From: Sphingomonadaceae bacterium
GTDB taxonomy: Bacteria; Pseudomonadota; Alphaproteobacteria; Sphingomonadales; Sphingomonadaceae
Length of the DNA stretch: 64,000 nt
Assembly (NCBI GenBank): GCA_024236155.1
Contig: JACKLA010000002.1
Coordinates: 248,001-312,000, forward strand
Direction of reading: 5' to 3'
The number at the start of each line of letters is the position of its first letter. Position 1 is the stretch's first letter. Positions 49,060 to 58,175 of this stretch are shown in pieces. The position numbers and the translations under genes were made by a program. The notes below the pieces were generated by a model, which was not told the origin of the DNA, ran no database searches, and saw nothing but the letters and a program-made list of their open reading frames with translations.

Positions 49060-51693
49060 ATGCGATTCAATGCCAAGAAGATTGCAGTTTTGGGGGGCTC
49101 TGCCTCTCTTCTTGCGATTGCGACCCTTTCGCTGGCCGCCCAGCCCGCTGCGGCTGAAGAGTGCCTGCTCGATACCAACGACAACGGTATTGCCGACGCA
49201 GGTGATACAGACCGTGGTGCCACCTCGAATGGGGTGACGACGCTTGCCTGCGGTGAGGGGGCGCAGGCGACGGGTGCAGCCTCGACTGCGACGGGATACC
49301 GTGCTGCAGCGACCGCCAGCGGATCGACGGCCACAGGCTCGCTGGCAAAAGCAACAGCCAATGTCGCGACGGCAACCGGACGTCAGTCTGTGGCATCAGG
49401 GGCACGGAGCACAGCTACGGGTGCGCAGGCGACCGCGTCAGGTAACCGTGCTACCGCAACGGGCTCCAGTTCGACGGCAAGCGGGCTCGAGTCAACTGCA
49501 ACCGGAACAGATTCGATTGCATCGGGCACGCAGTCGACGGCGAACGGCTTCAGAGCGCGTGCCATTGGTGATGAAAGCACGGCAACTGGCGTAAACTCGA
49601 CCGCAAGTGGGGCCAACTCATTTGCTGGCGGCTCAAATTCGACCGCGAGCGGGCTGACCTCGGTTGCAATCGGCGACAACGCAACCGCCAGCGACGAAGA
49701 TGCGGTTGCTGTCGGTGAATCGGCTAACGCCAGTGGTTTCCATTCGACCTCGGTTGGCGCAGAATCGCAAGCCACCGGGGCGGGCGATACCGCGCTGGGC
49801 TGGCAGGCTTCGGCCACAGGTGGCCAGTCGACTGCGACCGGTCGCCAGGCTTCGGCCGGCGGCTTCCAGTCGAGCGCTTATGGCCAGAGCGCAAGCGCCA
49901 GCGGCGAAGGTTCCTTCGCAGGCGGCGTTGGCTCCAGTGCAACCGAGTCGGGGGCAGTAGCCCTTGGCCGGAACTCCGCTGCCACTTCGGCTGGCGCGGT
50001 TGCCATCGGTGACGGAGCAGTCGCCAGCGGGTCGACTGCGGTCGGTGCCGGTTCGGCGGCCACCGGCGCGAACTCGGCGGCCTATGGTGCAAATTCTGCC
50101 GCAACGGGTGACGACAGCACCTCGCTGGGTGAGAACTCCTCGGCGACCGGCAACAATGCGACGGCGGTTGGCCAGGGGGCTTTGGCCAATGTCGACGGGG
50201 CTACCTCCGTCGGTGACGAAGCGAATGCGGGCGGCACCGAATCGACGGCAGTCGGCCACCTTGCCAGCTCGGCCGGTGCAAACAGCACCGCAGTTGGCAC
50301 GCTGGCGTCCGCATCGGGTGCAAACAGCACCGCCAGCGGTGTCTCAAGCTCCGCAAGTGGGGCGAATGGATCCTCCTACGGCACGAACAGTTCTGCTGCA
50401 GGTGACTTCAGTGTTGCCGTTGGTGCCAACGCCAACACCGGAGCAGGCGCGACTCATAGCGTTTCCATCGGCTCGGCAGCGACTGCGCAAGGTGGTGCGT
50501 CGATCGCGATGGGCCTTAATGCAGCGGCGACCGGGGTAACCTCTATCTCCGTCGGCCCGGGTTCGGTTGCTTCAGCCGACTCGTCTTCGGCGTTCGGCGC
50601 GGAAGCCCATGCAACGGGCAATACATCGACCGCCATCGGCGTGCTGTCGCAAGCCAGCGGAGACGACTCCGTAGCAATCGGTGAAAGCGCGAACTCCTCG
50701 GGCCTGAACTCGACTTCGGTTGGTTCGGAATCGCAGGCAACCATGGCGGGCACCTCGGCCTTCGGTTGGCAGGCGGCAGCCACGGGCGTCCGTGCTACAG
50801 CCCTGGGTCACCTGACCGTCGCATCGGGCGAACGCTCGCTCGCGGTGGGTGAGGGTGCTTCGGCAACCGGTCTGACCTCGACGGCATTGGGCAACCTTGC
50901 TGTGGCGTCTGACGAAGATGCCGTCGCCGTCGGCGATGCTGCGCAGGCGACCGGCTTCCACTCGACTGCCATTGGCGGTGAGGCAGTAGCCAGCGGCATC
51001 GGTGCGCAGGCCTTCGGCTGGCAAGCGTCGGCTACCGGCAACCAGGCGACTGCACTTGGTCGTCAGGCCAATGCATCGGGCTTCCAGGCGACTGCGCTCG
51101 GCCAGAGCGCGACCGCCGGGTTCAGCGGCTCGACGGCAGTCGGTGTCGGTGCAACCACTACCGCAGCCAACCAGGTTGCGCTTGGCGGTACGGGCAGTGC
51201 GGTGCGTGTCGGCGACATAGCAGCCAGCACGGCGGCGCAGACCGGCGCAACCGATGTGATGACGGTCGATGCAAACGGTGTCGTCGGTCGTGACCCGACG
51301 ATCCGCACGCAGATCGCCACCAACACGGCCAATATCGCGACCAACGCTGGCAATATCGCAACCAATGCTGCGAATATTGCGAGCCTGCAGACACTGACAT
51401 CGACCCACACCAACCAGATCAATCAGCTGTTCGGCGAAACCGCCGCCAACCGCGAAGCGATCGGTCGGGCGAATGAAGGTGTCGCCATGGCGTTGGCGAT
51501 GGAAACGCCGATGCTTCTGGGTGATACCACGTTCGCCCTGTCGGGCGGCATTGGCTACTTTGAAGACAAGGGCGCTGGTACGCTCGCGGTCTCGGCGCGC
51601 ATCGGTGAGAATGCTGCATTCTCGGCTGGCATCGGTGTCGGCTTCGACAGCGGCGAAGTCGGTGCCCGTGGTGGCTTCCAGGTTGCCTGGTAA
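49060..51693 (+). CDS. YadA-like trimeric autotransporter adhesin
   Basis: 877 residues, type Vc secretion. Signal peptide with cleavage near AAQPAAAEE. A short DTNDNGIADAGDTD stretch (about 39-52) resembles a calcium-binding dockerin/TSP3 loop between two Cys. About 670 residues (65-735) of left-handed beta-roll head repeats of the type ATGxxSTAxG/ASGxxSxAxG follow, including three copies of a 60-70-residue super-repeat (starting near residues 212, 535 and 618, each with VAVG/VAIG...WQA). The stalk is a coiled coil of ATNxxNI repeats (about 748-790). The C-terminal YadA-type anchor (EGVAMALAM onward) ends in Trp. ATG 49060 has GAAGG upstream. Confidence 0.9.
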   Translation: MRFNAKKIAVLGGSASLLAIATLSLAAQPAAAEECLLDTNDNGIADAGDTDRGATSNGVTTLACGEGAQATGAASTATGYRAAATASGSTATGSLAKATANVATATGRQSVASGARSTATGAQATASGNRATATGSSSTASGLESTATGTDSIASGTQSTANGFRARAIGDESTATGVNSTASGANSFAGGSNSTASGLTSVAIGDNATASDEDAVAVGESANASGFHSTSVGAESQATGAGDTALGWQASATGGQSTATGRQASAGGFQSSAYGQSASASGEGSFAGGVGSSATESGAVALGRNSAATSAGAVAIGDGAVASGSTAVGAGSAATGANSAAYGANSAATGDDSTSLGENSSATGNNATAVGQGALANVDGATSVGDEANAGGTESTAVGHLASSAGANSTAVGTLASASGANSTASGVSSSASGANGSSYGTNSSAAGDFSVAVGANANTGAGATHSVSIGSAATAQGGASIAMGLNAAATGVTSISVGPGSVASADSSSAFGAEAHATGNTSTAIGVLSQASGDDSVAIGESANSSGLNSTSVGSESQATMAGTSAFGWQAAATGVRATALGHLTVASGERSLAVGEGASATGLTSTALGNLAVASDEDAVAVGDAAQATGFHSTAIGGEAVASGIGAQAFGWQASATGNQATALGRQANASGFQATALGQSATAGFSGSTAVGVGATTTAANQVALGGTGSAVRVGDIAASTAAQTGATDVMTVDANGVVGRDPTIRTQIATNTANIATNAGNIATNAANIASLQTLTSTHTNQINQLFGETAANREAIGRANEGVAMALAMETPMLLGDTTFALSGGIGYFEDKGAGTLAVSARIGENAAFSAGIGVGFDSGEVGARGGFQVAW

Positions 51694-51711
51694 GCCGCTA
51701 CACCTGCGACC

Positions 51712-52257
51712 ATGAACATGATCGCGAAACTATCGAAGATGCCGGGGCTGCGCGCCCCGGCATTTTTCTTGGCTGCAGCTGCCTTCGGAATGCCGTCGGT
51801 CGTTTCTGCGCAACAATTCCAGCAGGGCGGTGTGCCGCAGGTGCAGCCGCCGCCATCGATGAGACCGACCCCGAGCCAGCTCGAACTCTCGAAGATGATC
51901 TGGTCGACCATCGCCGCGGTCGACCATGCCAACCGGTCGGGCAATTATTCGGTGCTGCGCGACATTTCGGCGCAGAGTTTCCAGATCCAGAACAATGCCG
52001 CGCGCCTGTCCGAGATCTTCGCCGGGATTCGCAATTCGCGGATCGACCTGTCGAATGCGCTGCTGGTCCCACCGACCTACAATCAGGCACCGCAGATGAT
52101 CCGCGAGGATATCTTCCGCGTGCAAGGCTTCTTCCAGATCCGCCCGATTTCACTGTCTTTCGACCTCTACTACCAGTGGGAGCAGGGCATGTGGAAACTG
52201 GTGGGGATTGACCTGCAGCCGGTCGAGATGAGCACCGGAACGCCTGCGGAGCGTTAG
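51712..52257 (+). CDS. Secreted protein behind the adhesin, unknown
   Basis: 181 residues. MNMIAKLSKMPGLRAPAFFLAAAAFGMPSVVSAQQF is a signal peptide with cleavage after VSA. A Gln/Pro-rich linker (QFQQGGVPQVQPPPSMRPTPSQ) precedes a compact domain with WSTIAAVDHANRSGNYSVLRDISAQSFQ and LSFDLYYQWEQGMWKLVGIDLQPVE, which reads like an NTF2/cystatin-like fold. It starts 18 bp after the adhesin stop. Codons 10-18 form an intrinsic terminator, so expression from the adhesin transcript should be limited. Family not recognised. Confidence 0.72.
   Translation: MNMIAKLSKMPGLRAPAFFLAAAAFGMPSVVSAQQFQQGGVPQVQPPPSMRPTPSQLELSKMIWSTIAAVDHANRSGNYSVLRDISAQSFQIQNNAARLSEIFAGIRNSRIDLSNALLVPPTYNQAPQMIREDIFRVQGFFQIRPISLSFDLYYQWEQGMWKLVGIDLQPVEMSTGTPAER
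51739..51767 (+). terminator. Terminator hairpin inside the signal-peptide codons
   Basis: ATGCCGGGG (51739-51747), 7-nt loop, CCCCGGCAT (51755-51763), then T-rich (TTTTC). A perfect 9-bp stem and U tract, 45 bp after the adhesin stop but within the next coding sequence. Confidence 0.8.
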
Positions 52258-52422
52258 ACCCCGGCTTGCCGTAGCAGTTCGGCTCACCTGCACGGGTACT
52301 TCATTCGTGCATGTGTCTGTTTCCGTTCACGCGAGTGTGGCCATGCTGGCAGAAAGCTGCAATGTGTCGTCGGGCTGATATGGCTGCTCCTGCCAGTCGA
52401 ATCGAGGACACACGCCGCGCAG

Positions 52423-53283
52423 ATGGATACAAGCTACGCTGATCGATACTGGACCAGCCCCGATGGGCTGAAGCTGCACTTTCGCGATTATCCCGGAAGC
52501 AATGAGCGCCCGCCGCTCCTGTGCATGCATGGCTTGACCCGCAATTCGCGCGACTTTGCTGATCTGGCAGACCGTGTTGCGGGCACATGGCGCGTGATCG
52601 TGCCCGAGATGCGCGGACGGGGCATGAGCGAATATGCATCCGATTCGGCGACCTACAATCCGCTCCAATATGTGCAGGACGTCTCGGCCCTGCTCGAACA
52701 GGAGGGGATCGAACGCTTTGTTGCAGTCGGGACCTCGCTCGGCGGGCTGATGACCATGCTTCTCGCGGCGATCGATCCGTCGCGTATCGCCGGGGCGGTT
52801 CTGAACGACATCGGGCCGGAAATTTCGCCCGACGGCATCGAACGGATTCGCGAATATGTTGGCCAGGGGCGCAGCTATGCCACGTGGATGCACGCCGCGC
52901 GCGCCCTGCAGGAAGTGCACGGCGAAGCGCATCCGCGTTTCGGCATCGAGGAATGGCTCGACATGGCCAAGCGCAGCATGGTCGTGCAGCAGAATGGCCG
53001 CATCGGCTTCGACTACGACATGAAGATCGCCGAACCCTTCGCGCAGGATGACGGCGCGGCGCCGCCCGATATGTGGCCTGCGCTGGAGGCATTGGACGGT
53101 CGCCCGGTGCTGATCGTCAGGGGCGAGAAATCTGACCTGTTTGCCGAGGATACGCTCAAGTCGATGCTCGCTCGCCTGCCGCAGGCCGCATCGGTGACGG
53201 TCCCGGAAACCGGCCATGCACCGATGTTGAATGAGCCGGAGGCGGTTGCTGCAATCGACGAATTGCTTGCCCGGGTAAAATGA
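52423..53283 (+). CDS. Alpha/beta hydrolase
   Basis: 286 residues. HGLTRNSRDFADLADRV holds the oxyanion HG motif, VGTSLGGLMTMLLAA the nucleophile elbow (Ser in GTSLGG), and PETGHAPMLNEPE the catalytic His. IVRGEKSDLFAEDTL provides the acid Asp. The group is close to esterase/MhpC-like hydrolases; substrate unknown. It overlaps the glycosyltransferase start by 4 nt (ATGA), so the two are co-expressed. Confidence 0.85.
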   Translation: MDTSYADRYWTSPDGLKLHFRDYPGSNERPPLLCMHGLTRNSRDFADLADRVAGTWRVIVPEMRGRGMSEYASDSATYNPLQYVQDVSALLEQEGIERFVAVGTSLGGLMTMLLAAIDPSRIAGAVLNDIGPEISPDGIERIREYVGQGRSYATWMHAARALQEVHGEAHPRFGIEEWLDMAKRSMVVQQNGRIGFDYDMKIAEPFAQDDGAAPPDMWPALEALDGRPVLIVRGEKSDLFAEDTLKSMLARLPQAASVTVPETGHAPMLNEPEAVAAIDELLARVK

Positions 53284-54431
53284 GCCGGAACGGCGAGAGA
53301 CCTGCGCGAATCCTGCACCTCCACTCGACCTTTTCGGCCGGTGGGAAGGAATTGCGCTGCGTCCAGTTGATCAACGCCTTCGGACCGGGGATAGAGCATC
53401 ATATTGTCTCTGCAGTGCCCGAACGGATGGAGGCGGCTGAGCTTATTTCGCGCAGGATTTCCGTAACCTATCCGCAGGACTTCCCGCCACTTCAAGGGAA
53501 GCCGTGGCCAGGCAGGCTGCACCGCATCGCGCGCGCCATGCGGGGCTACGACCTTGTACTGACCTACAATTGGGGCGCAATGGACGCCGCGATGGCGCAT
53601 GCGTTGCTGGGGCAACATCTGTCGTTGCCGCCGCTGATCCACCACGAGGACGGTTTCAACGAGGATGAGCGCGGGCGGCTGAAGACGAGCCGCAACTGGT
53701 TTCGCCGTATCGGCCTGTCGCGTGCGTCGCAACTGGTCGTGCCATCGGAAACGCTCGAGAAAATCGCGCTTGAGACGTGGCAAATTCCGATGAGCCGGGT
53801 GAAAAACATCCCAAACGGGATCGATACCGCTGCCTTTGCCCGGCCACCGCGCGGGAACGCCTTGCCCGGCCTGCGCAAGGAAGTGACAGACCGCTGGGTC
53901 GGCACGCTGGCGGGCCTGAGGAAAGTGAAGAACCTTCCTGCTCTGGTGCGTGCTTTCGCAACACTGCCCGAGCCGTGGAAACTTGTCATCGTCGGCGATG
54001 GTCCCGAGGCCGAAACCATCCGCGCCGAGGCCGAACGGCTTGGCCTTGCCGGGCGTGTCCATTTGCCCGGATTCGCACGCGACCCGGCGAAATTTGTCGG
54101 GCTGTTCGATATTTTTGCGCTGTCTTCCGACACCGAGCAGTTCCCGATCTCGGTGGTCGAGGCGATGGCGGCGGGCAAACCTGTTGTTGCCCCGGCGGTG
54201 GGAGACATTGCCAATATGGTGAGCGAGGAGAACGCTCCGCTGATCGCCCCGGCAGGGGATGAAACAGCGATTGGCGCGCGATTGGAGAAGCTGGCCTCCG
54301 ACGAAACCCTGCGCCTCTCTGTCGGCGCTGCCAACCGAGTGAAAGCCGCCGCCGAGTTCGATGAGAAACAGATGATCGAAACCTATCGCCGCCTCTACGC
54401 GAGCGCGATGGGCCGGGCGAACCTGTCATAA
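53280..54431 (+). CDS. Family 4 glycosyltransferase
   Basis: 383 residues with GT-B fold. N-terminal HLHSTFSAGGKELRCVQLINAFG is the acceptor-domain glycine-rich loop, VKNIPNGIDTAAF the linker, KLVIVGDGPEAETIRAEAERLGL the donor-domain strand. FDIFALSSDTEQFPISVVEAMAAGKPVVAPAVGDIANMV carries the E-x7-E catalytic motif. Retaining transferase acting on a sugar nucleotide; a role in envelope polysaccharide or glycolipid synthesis is likely but unproven. Coupled to the hydrolase gene upstream. Confidence 0.88.
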   Translation: MSRNGERPARILHLHSTFSAGGKELRCVQLINAFGPGIEHHIVSAVPERMEAAELISRRISVTYPQDFPPLQGKPWPGRLHRIARAMRGYDLVLTYNWGAMDAAMAHALLGQHLSLPPLIHHEDGFNEDERGRLKTSRNWFRRIGLSRASQLVVPSETLEKIALETWQIPMSRVKNIPNGIDTAAFARPPRGNALPGLRKEVTDRWVGTLAGLRKVKNLPALVRAFATLPEPWKLVIVGDGPEAETIRAEAERLGLAGRVHLPGFARDPAKFVGLFDIFALSSDTEQFPISVVEAMAAGKPVVAPAVGDIANMVSEENAPLIAPAGDETAIGARLEKLASDETLRLSVGAANRVKAAAEFDEKQMIETYRRLYASAMGRANLS

Positions 54432-54549
54432 TTGCGCTTCATCGGCGGTTCACGCGCTGGGGGACAGCATTCGAGATGTGAATTGCATCGCGACGCCCAT
54501 CGTCTAAAGACGCCAGACCCGTATTTTGCAGCAGAATGGAAGTGCCCGC

Positions 54550-55341
54550 GTGGCCCTGAGACCGACTTCAAATTCATCCAGCGACGACAAGAAGGCCCAG
54601 CAGCAGGCAGCACAGGACGAAGTGCTGCTGCGCGAGATCGACGATGCCGTGCGCCAGGACCAGTATGCCGACTTCGCCAAGCAGTATGGCAGGCCGATTG
54701 GCGCCGTGGTGGCTGCGGGTCTGCTTGCCCTGGCCGGATACCTCTTCTGGGATAGCCGTCAGGAAGCAGCACTGGAAAAGGATAGCGAGGCGCTTGTCGG
54801 CGCGCTCGACCAGCTTGAGGCGGGCAATCTCGATACTTCTTCCGAGCGGCTCGATGCGCTGATTGCGGAGGGCGACGGTGCGGCGAAGGCGAATGCCCAG
54901 ATGCTCAAGGCCGGGATCGCGATGGAGCAGGGGCGCAATGATGAGGCCGCAAAACTGTTTGCCGCCGTTGCGGCTGACGATAATGCCGCACAGGCGATCC
55001 GCGACCTTGCGACAGTGCGCGAAGTGGCCGCGACCTATGACAGCCGCAAACCCGAAGATGTGATCGCCCGCCTCAAGGCGCTGGCGACGCCCGGCGGCGC
55101 CTATTTCGGCAGCGCGGGCGAGATGGTGGCGATGGCCTATCTCAAGCAGGGCAAGCGCGATGAGGCAGGCGCCTTGTTTGCGCAGATCGCCAAGGATGAC
55201 ACCGTGCCGGAAACCCTGCGCTCGCGTGCCCGCCAGATGGCCGGGCTGCTGGGCGTAGACGCAATCGAAGATGTCGAGGAATTCGTGAAAGAAGGTCTCG
55301 AAGGCGAGGGAGCACAGCGTGCCCCCGCACAGCAGAATTGA
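54550..55341 (+). CDS. YfgM-like TPR membrane protein
   Basis: 263 residues, GTG start at 54550 (a TTG 24 nt upstream is possible). A polar N-terminus is followed by one membrane helix (GRPIGAVVAAGLLALAGYLFW), then a periplasmic helical part of TPR-like repeats (SERLDALIAEGDGAAKANAQMLKAGIAMEQGRNDEAAKLFAAVA; GEMVAMAYLKQGKRDEAGALFAQIAKD). The match is to the YfgM/DUF2133-type ancillary SecYEG/chaperone protein. Directly before bamB, as yfgM and yfgL(bamB) are in E. coli. Confidence 0.85.
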   Translation: MALRPTSNSSSDDKKAQQQAAQDEVLLREIDDAVRQDQYADFAKQYGRPIGAVVAAGLLALAGYLFWDSRQEAALEKDSEALVGALDQLEAGNLDTSSERLDALIAEGDGAAKANAQMLKAGIAMEQGRNDEAAKLFAAVAADDNAAQAIRDLATVREVAATYDSRKPEDVIARLKALATPGGAYFGSAGEMVAMAYLKQGKRDEAGALFAQIAKDDTVPETLRSRARQMAGLLGVDAIEDVEEFVKEGLEGEGAQRAPAQQN

Positions 55342-55352
55342 GGACGACTGAA

Positions 55353-56702
55353 ATGACCGCAACAAAGCTCGCCCAAGGGCCGTTCCGCGCGACGCTGGCG
55401 ATCATGCTGGCGGGTTCGCTTTCGGCATGCGGTATCATCGGTGGGGGTGACGGCCCGAAGACGACCCCGACGGTGGGTAATCGCATTCCTGTGCTGTCGA
55501 AGATCGAAACCGGGGCCAAGGTCGACCCGAGCCTCCAGAGCGTTTCGGTTATCCTCCCGCCCGCGCAGCCCAACAGCGAGTGGGCGCAGGCCGGTGGCAA
55601 TGCAGGCAAGGCCAATGGCCATCTTGCACTGGCCGACAGCCCGAATCAGGTATGGTCCGCGCAGATCGCCGGATCGACCAACCGCAGGCGCCTTGCAGCG
55701 GCCCCGGTTATCGGCGGCGGCATGCTGTTCGCCGTCGATACCGATGGCGTGGTTCATGCCTTCGACGCTCAATCTGGCGGCAAGCGGTGGACCTACAGGA
55801 TGAAAATTGCCGATAACCAGTCGGCATCGGCGTTCGGCGGCGGGGCAAGCTATTTCGGCGGCCGTGTCTATGCCACCAACGGCGTGGGTGAAGTCGTCGC
55901 ACTCAATGCCGAAACGGGCGAGGAAGTGTGGACGGTGCAGCCCGCAGGCCCGCTGCGCGGTTCGCCGACCATCGCATTCAATTCGGTTTTCGTGATGACG
56001 CAAGACAACCAGATCCATGCGCTGAGCACGGTCGATGGCAAGCAGCAGTGGCAGGAATCGGGCTCGACCGCGCAGGCGGGTGTGTTCGGCGTGGCCGCCC
56101 CCGCAGCCGGTCAGGGCAGTGTCGTTGCCGGTTACAGCTCGGGCGAACTGGTCGCCTATCGTTACGAGAATGGCCGTACCCTTTGGTCGGATGCGCTGGC
56201 GCTGACCTCGATCTCGACCTCGGTCGGTTCGCTCTACGATATCGATGCCGATCCGATCATCGACCAGGGCAAGGTCTATGCACTGGGGCAGGGCGGCCGC
56301 ATGGCTGCCTATGAACTGGTGACCGGCCAGCGCCTGTGGGAAATCAACGTCGCGGGTATTTCCACCCCGGCGATTGCGGGCGAGTGGATTTTCGCGCTGA
56401 CCGACGATGCACGCCTGCTGGCAATTGCCCGTTCGACCGGCAAGGTCCGCTGGATCAGCCAGTTGCAGCGATACAAGGATGAGAAGGACAAGACCGGGCC
56501 GATCTTCTGGACCGGGCCGGTGCTGGCGGGTAACTCGCTGTGGGTCGCGAGCACGCGCGGCGCGCTCTACAAGGTCAGCCCGGGTGAAGGCTCGGCCACG
56601 CTTTTTCGCGATCTTGACGAGGCGGTCTCGCTGCCGCCGGTGGTGGCCAACAACACGCTCTACCTGCTCGACGATAGCGGGACGATCCGCGCCTTCCGCT
56701 GA
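55353..56702 (+). CDS. bamB: Outer membrane assembly lipoprotein BamB
   Basis: Beta-propeller subunit of the Bam complex that folds outer-membrane proteins. 449 residues from ATG 55353 (TTG 55338 overlaps the TPR gene stop). The signal has lipobox SLSAC. PQQ-like propeller blades are seen in GGGMLFAVDTDGVVHAFDAQSGGKRWTYR, GGRVYATNGVGEVVALNAETGEEVWTVQ, NQIHALSTVDGKQQWQ and DDARLLAIARSTGKVRWISQL. It is functionally linked to the adhesin upstream only in that both depend on the outer membrane. Confidence 0.92.
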   Translation: MTATKLAQGPFRATLAIMLAGSLSACGIIGGGDGPKTTPTVGNRIPVLSKIETGAKVDPSLQSVSVILPPAQPNSEWAQAGGNAGKANGHLALADSPNQVWSAQIAGSTNRRRLAAAPVIGGGMLFAVDTDGVVHAFDAQSGGKRWTYRMKIADNQSASAFGGGASYFGGRVYATNGVGEVVALNAETGEEVWTVQPAGPLRGSPTIAFNSVFVMTQDNQIHALSTVDGKQQWQESGSTAQAGVFGVAAPAAGQGSVVAGYSSGELVAYRYENGRTLWSDALALTSISTSVGSLYDIDADPIIDQGKVYALGQGGRMAAYELVTGQRLWEINVAGISTPAIAGEWIFALTDDARLLAIARSTGKVRWISQLQRYKDEKDKTGPIFWTGPVLAGNSLWVASTRGALYKVSPGEGSATLFRDLDEAVSLPPVVANNTLYLLDDSGTIRAFR

Positions 56703-56795
56703 CCGGTTAACCAATCGGGGACGACCCGTCCCTCTTCGGGATGGGCGCTCCAGCGTTACCGCGCCTTTAACCCTTGTGCGCTATGCGCCGGGGCG

Positions 56796-58169
56796 ATGAG
56801 CGCGCACGATCACTCCAGCTTCACCCGGGTGGAAACCCGCCTGCCGACCAGCGATGTTTCGGCCGCGACAGGCTTTGTCGGCCTCGCAGGGCTGATTGCC
56901 TGGGTGATGTTCTGCCGCAATTACGGTGACATGGCAGACCTGATCGGCCTGCCCGGACCACGCCAGCCGATGTCCGGCCCCTATGCCGCTGTGCTGGCGC
57001 TGGTCTTTTCCGCCGGGCCGATGGTGCTGTGGTCGATCTTCGTCGACAAGGTCCATCGCCGCGCCTCGACCGGGCTCGACTGGGACAATCCGCGCCCGCT
57101 GGGGCACGATCTCGATGTTTCCGTGGTCAAGCTCGCAGGACTGTGGGCAACCTATGCGATCATTGCCGGGCTATACTGCCTCGCGCGGTGGTACTGGCAG
57201 GGTCAATATCTCTTCGCGATGGAGATTATCGGCGCGGCGGCAATTCCGCTGGTTGTGCTCTCGGTGCCCTATGTCCTGTGGCTCGACCGGGTGATGGTCG
57301 AACCGCGCGACGGCGCATGGCACTTCGGCGCGATGCTGACGGGGCGCGAGGGCTGGGACCCCGAACAGGTCAAGAAGCATTGGCGCGCGTGGATCATCAA
57401 AGGATTCTTCAGCGCCTTTATGATCTCGATCCTGCCGGGCGGCTTCGCCTTCGTGGTCGAAAACAACGCGCAGGGCATATTTGCCGATCCCGCGCGCCTT
57501 GCGCAATTGTGCATAGAGATGCTGTTCGTGATCGACGTGCAGATCGGAACGGTCGGATACCTGCTGACCATGCGCCCGCTCGATGCCCATATCCGCAGCG
57601 GCAACCCGTTCCTCGGCGGCTGGCTGGCAGCGCTGATTTGCTATCCGCCGCTTGTCTTTGCCTTCATGGGGCCGGACGGAATGATCGCTTACGAGCACAA
57701 TACGGCGGGCTGGGCGCACTGGCTGGGCGGAAGTCCTGCCGTGCTTTACGGTTGGGGCGCACTGCTGGTGCTCCTCACCGGCATTTACGCCTGGGCGACG
57801 ATGGCTTTCGGCATCCGCTTTTCCAACCTGACCTATCGCGGGGTGATCTCGAACGGCCCCTATCGCTTCACCCGCCACCCGGCCTATCTGTCGAAAAACC
57901 TGTTCTGGTGGTGCGCGGTGATGCCGTTCTTCGTCACCAGCAACTCGCTGGTCGATGTGATCCGCAACACCGTTTTCCTCGGCTGCGTCAGTGCGATCTA
58001 TTTCTGGCGTGCGAAGACCGAAGAGGCACACCTGCTCATCGAAGATTCGAAATATCGTGAATATCACGAGTGGATGGAAGAAAACGGCGTAATCACCAGC
58101 CGATTGGCAAAGCTCAAGCGGTGGCTTACCCCGCGTGGTGCGATAAGCTCTGCCCAACCGGCGGAATAG
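56796..58169 (+). CDS. Isoprenylcysteine-methyltransferase-like membrane protein
   Basis: 457 residues with nine or ten membrane segments. The C-terminal part has the ICMT/PEMT signature VISNGPYRFTRHPAYLSKNLFWW (SAM-binding loop) and a second conserved end, EEAHLLIEDSKYREYHEWMEENG (Glu pair). The large N-terminal membrane region (LVFSAGPMVLWSIFVDKVHRR; GFFSAFMISILPGGFAFVV) is not found in small ICMTs. A lipid or prenyl-substrate O- or N-methyltransferase is likely; substrate unknown. Transcribed alone. Confidence 0.75.
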   Translation: MSAHDHSSFTRVETRLPTSDVSAATGFVGLAGLIAWVMFCRNYGDMADLIGLPGPRQPMSGPYAAVLALVFSAGPMVLWSIFVDKVHRRASTGLDWDNPRPLGHDLDVSVVKLAGLWATYAIIAGLYCLARWYWQGQYLFAMEIIGAAAIPLVVLSVPYVLWLDRVMVEPRDGAWHFGAMLTGREGWDPEQVKKHWRAWIIKGFFSAFMISILPGGFAFVVENNAQGIFADPARLAQLCIEMLFVIDVQIGTVGYLLTMRPLDAHIRSGNPFLGGWLAALICYPPLVFAFMGPDGMIAYEHNTAGWAHWLGGSPAVLYGWGALLVLLTGIYAWATMAFGIRFSNLTYRGVISNGPYRFTRHPAYLSKNLFWWCAVMPFFVTSNSLVDVIRNTVFLGCVSAIYFWRAKTEEAHLLIEDSKYREYHEWMEENGVITSRLAKLKRWLTPRGAISSAQPAE

Positions 58170-58175
58170 GCCGCT

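Noticed and set aside
49250..51200. Regular short repeats that could be taken for a CRISPR or minisatellite array
   Set aside because: They are codon-phased, imperfect and encode the beta-roll head of the adhesin; there are no unique spacers.
55137..56714. 525-codon minus-strand frame opposite bamB
   Set aside because: Antisense shadow; bamB propeller repeats are clear on the plus strand.
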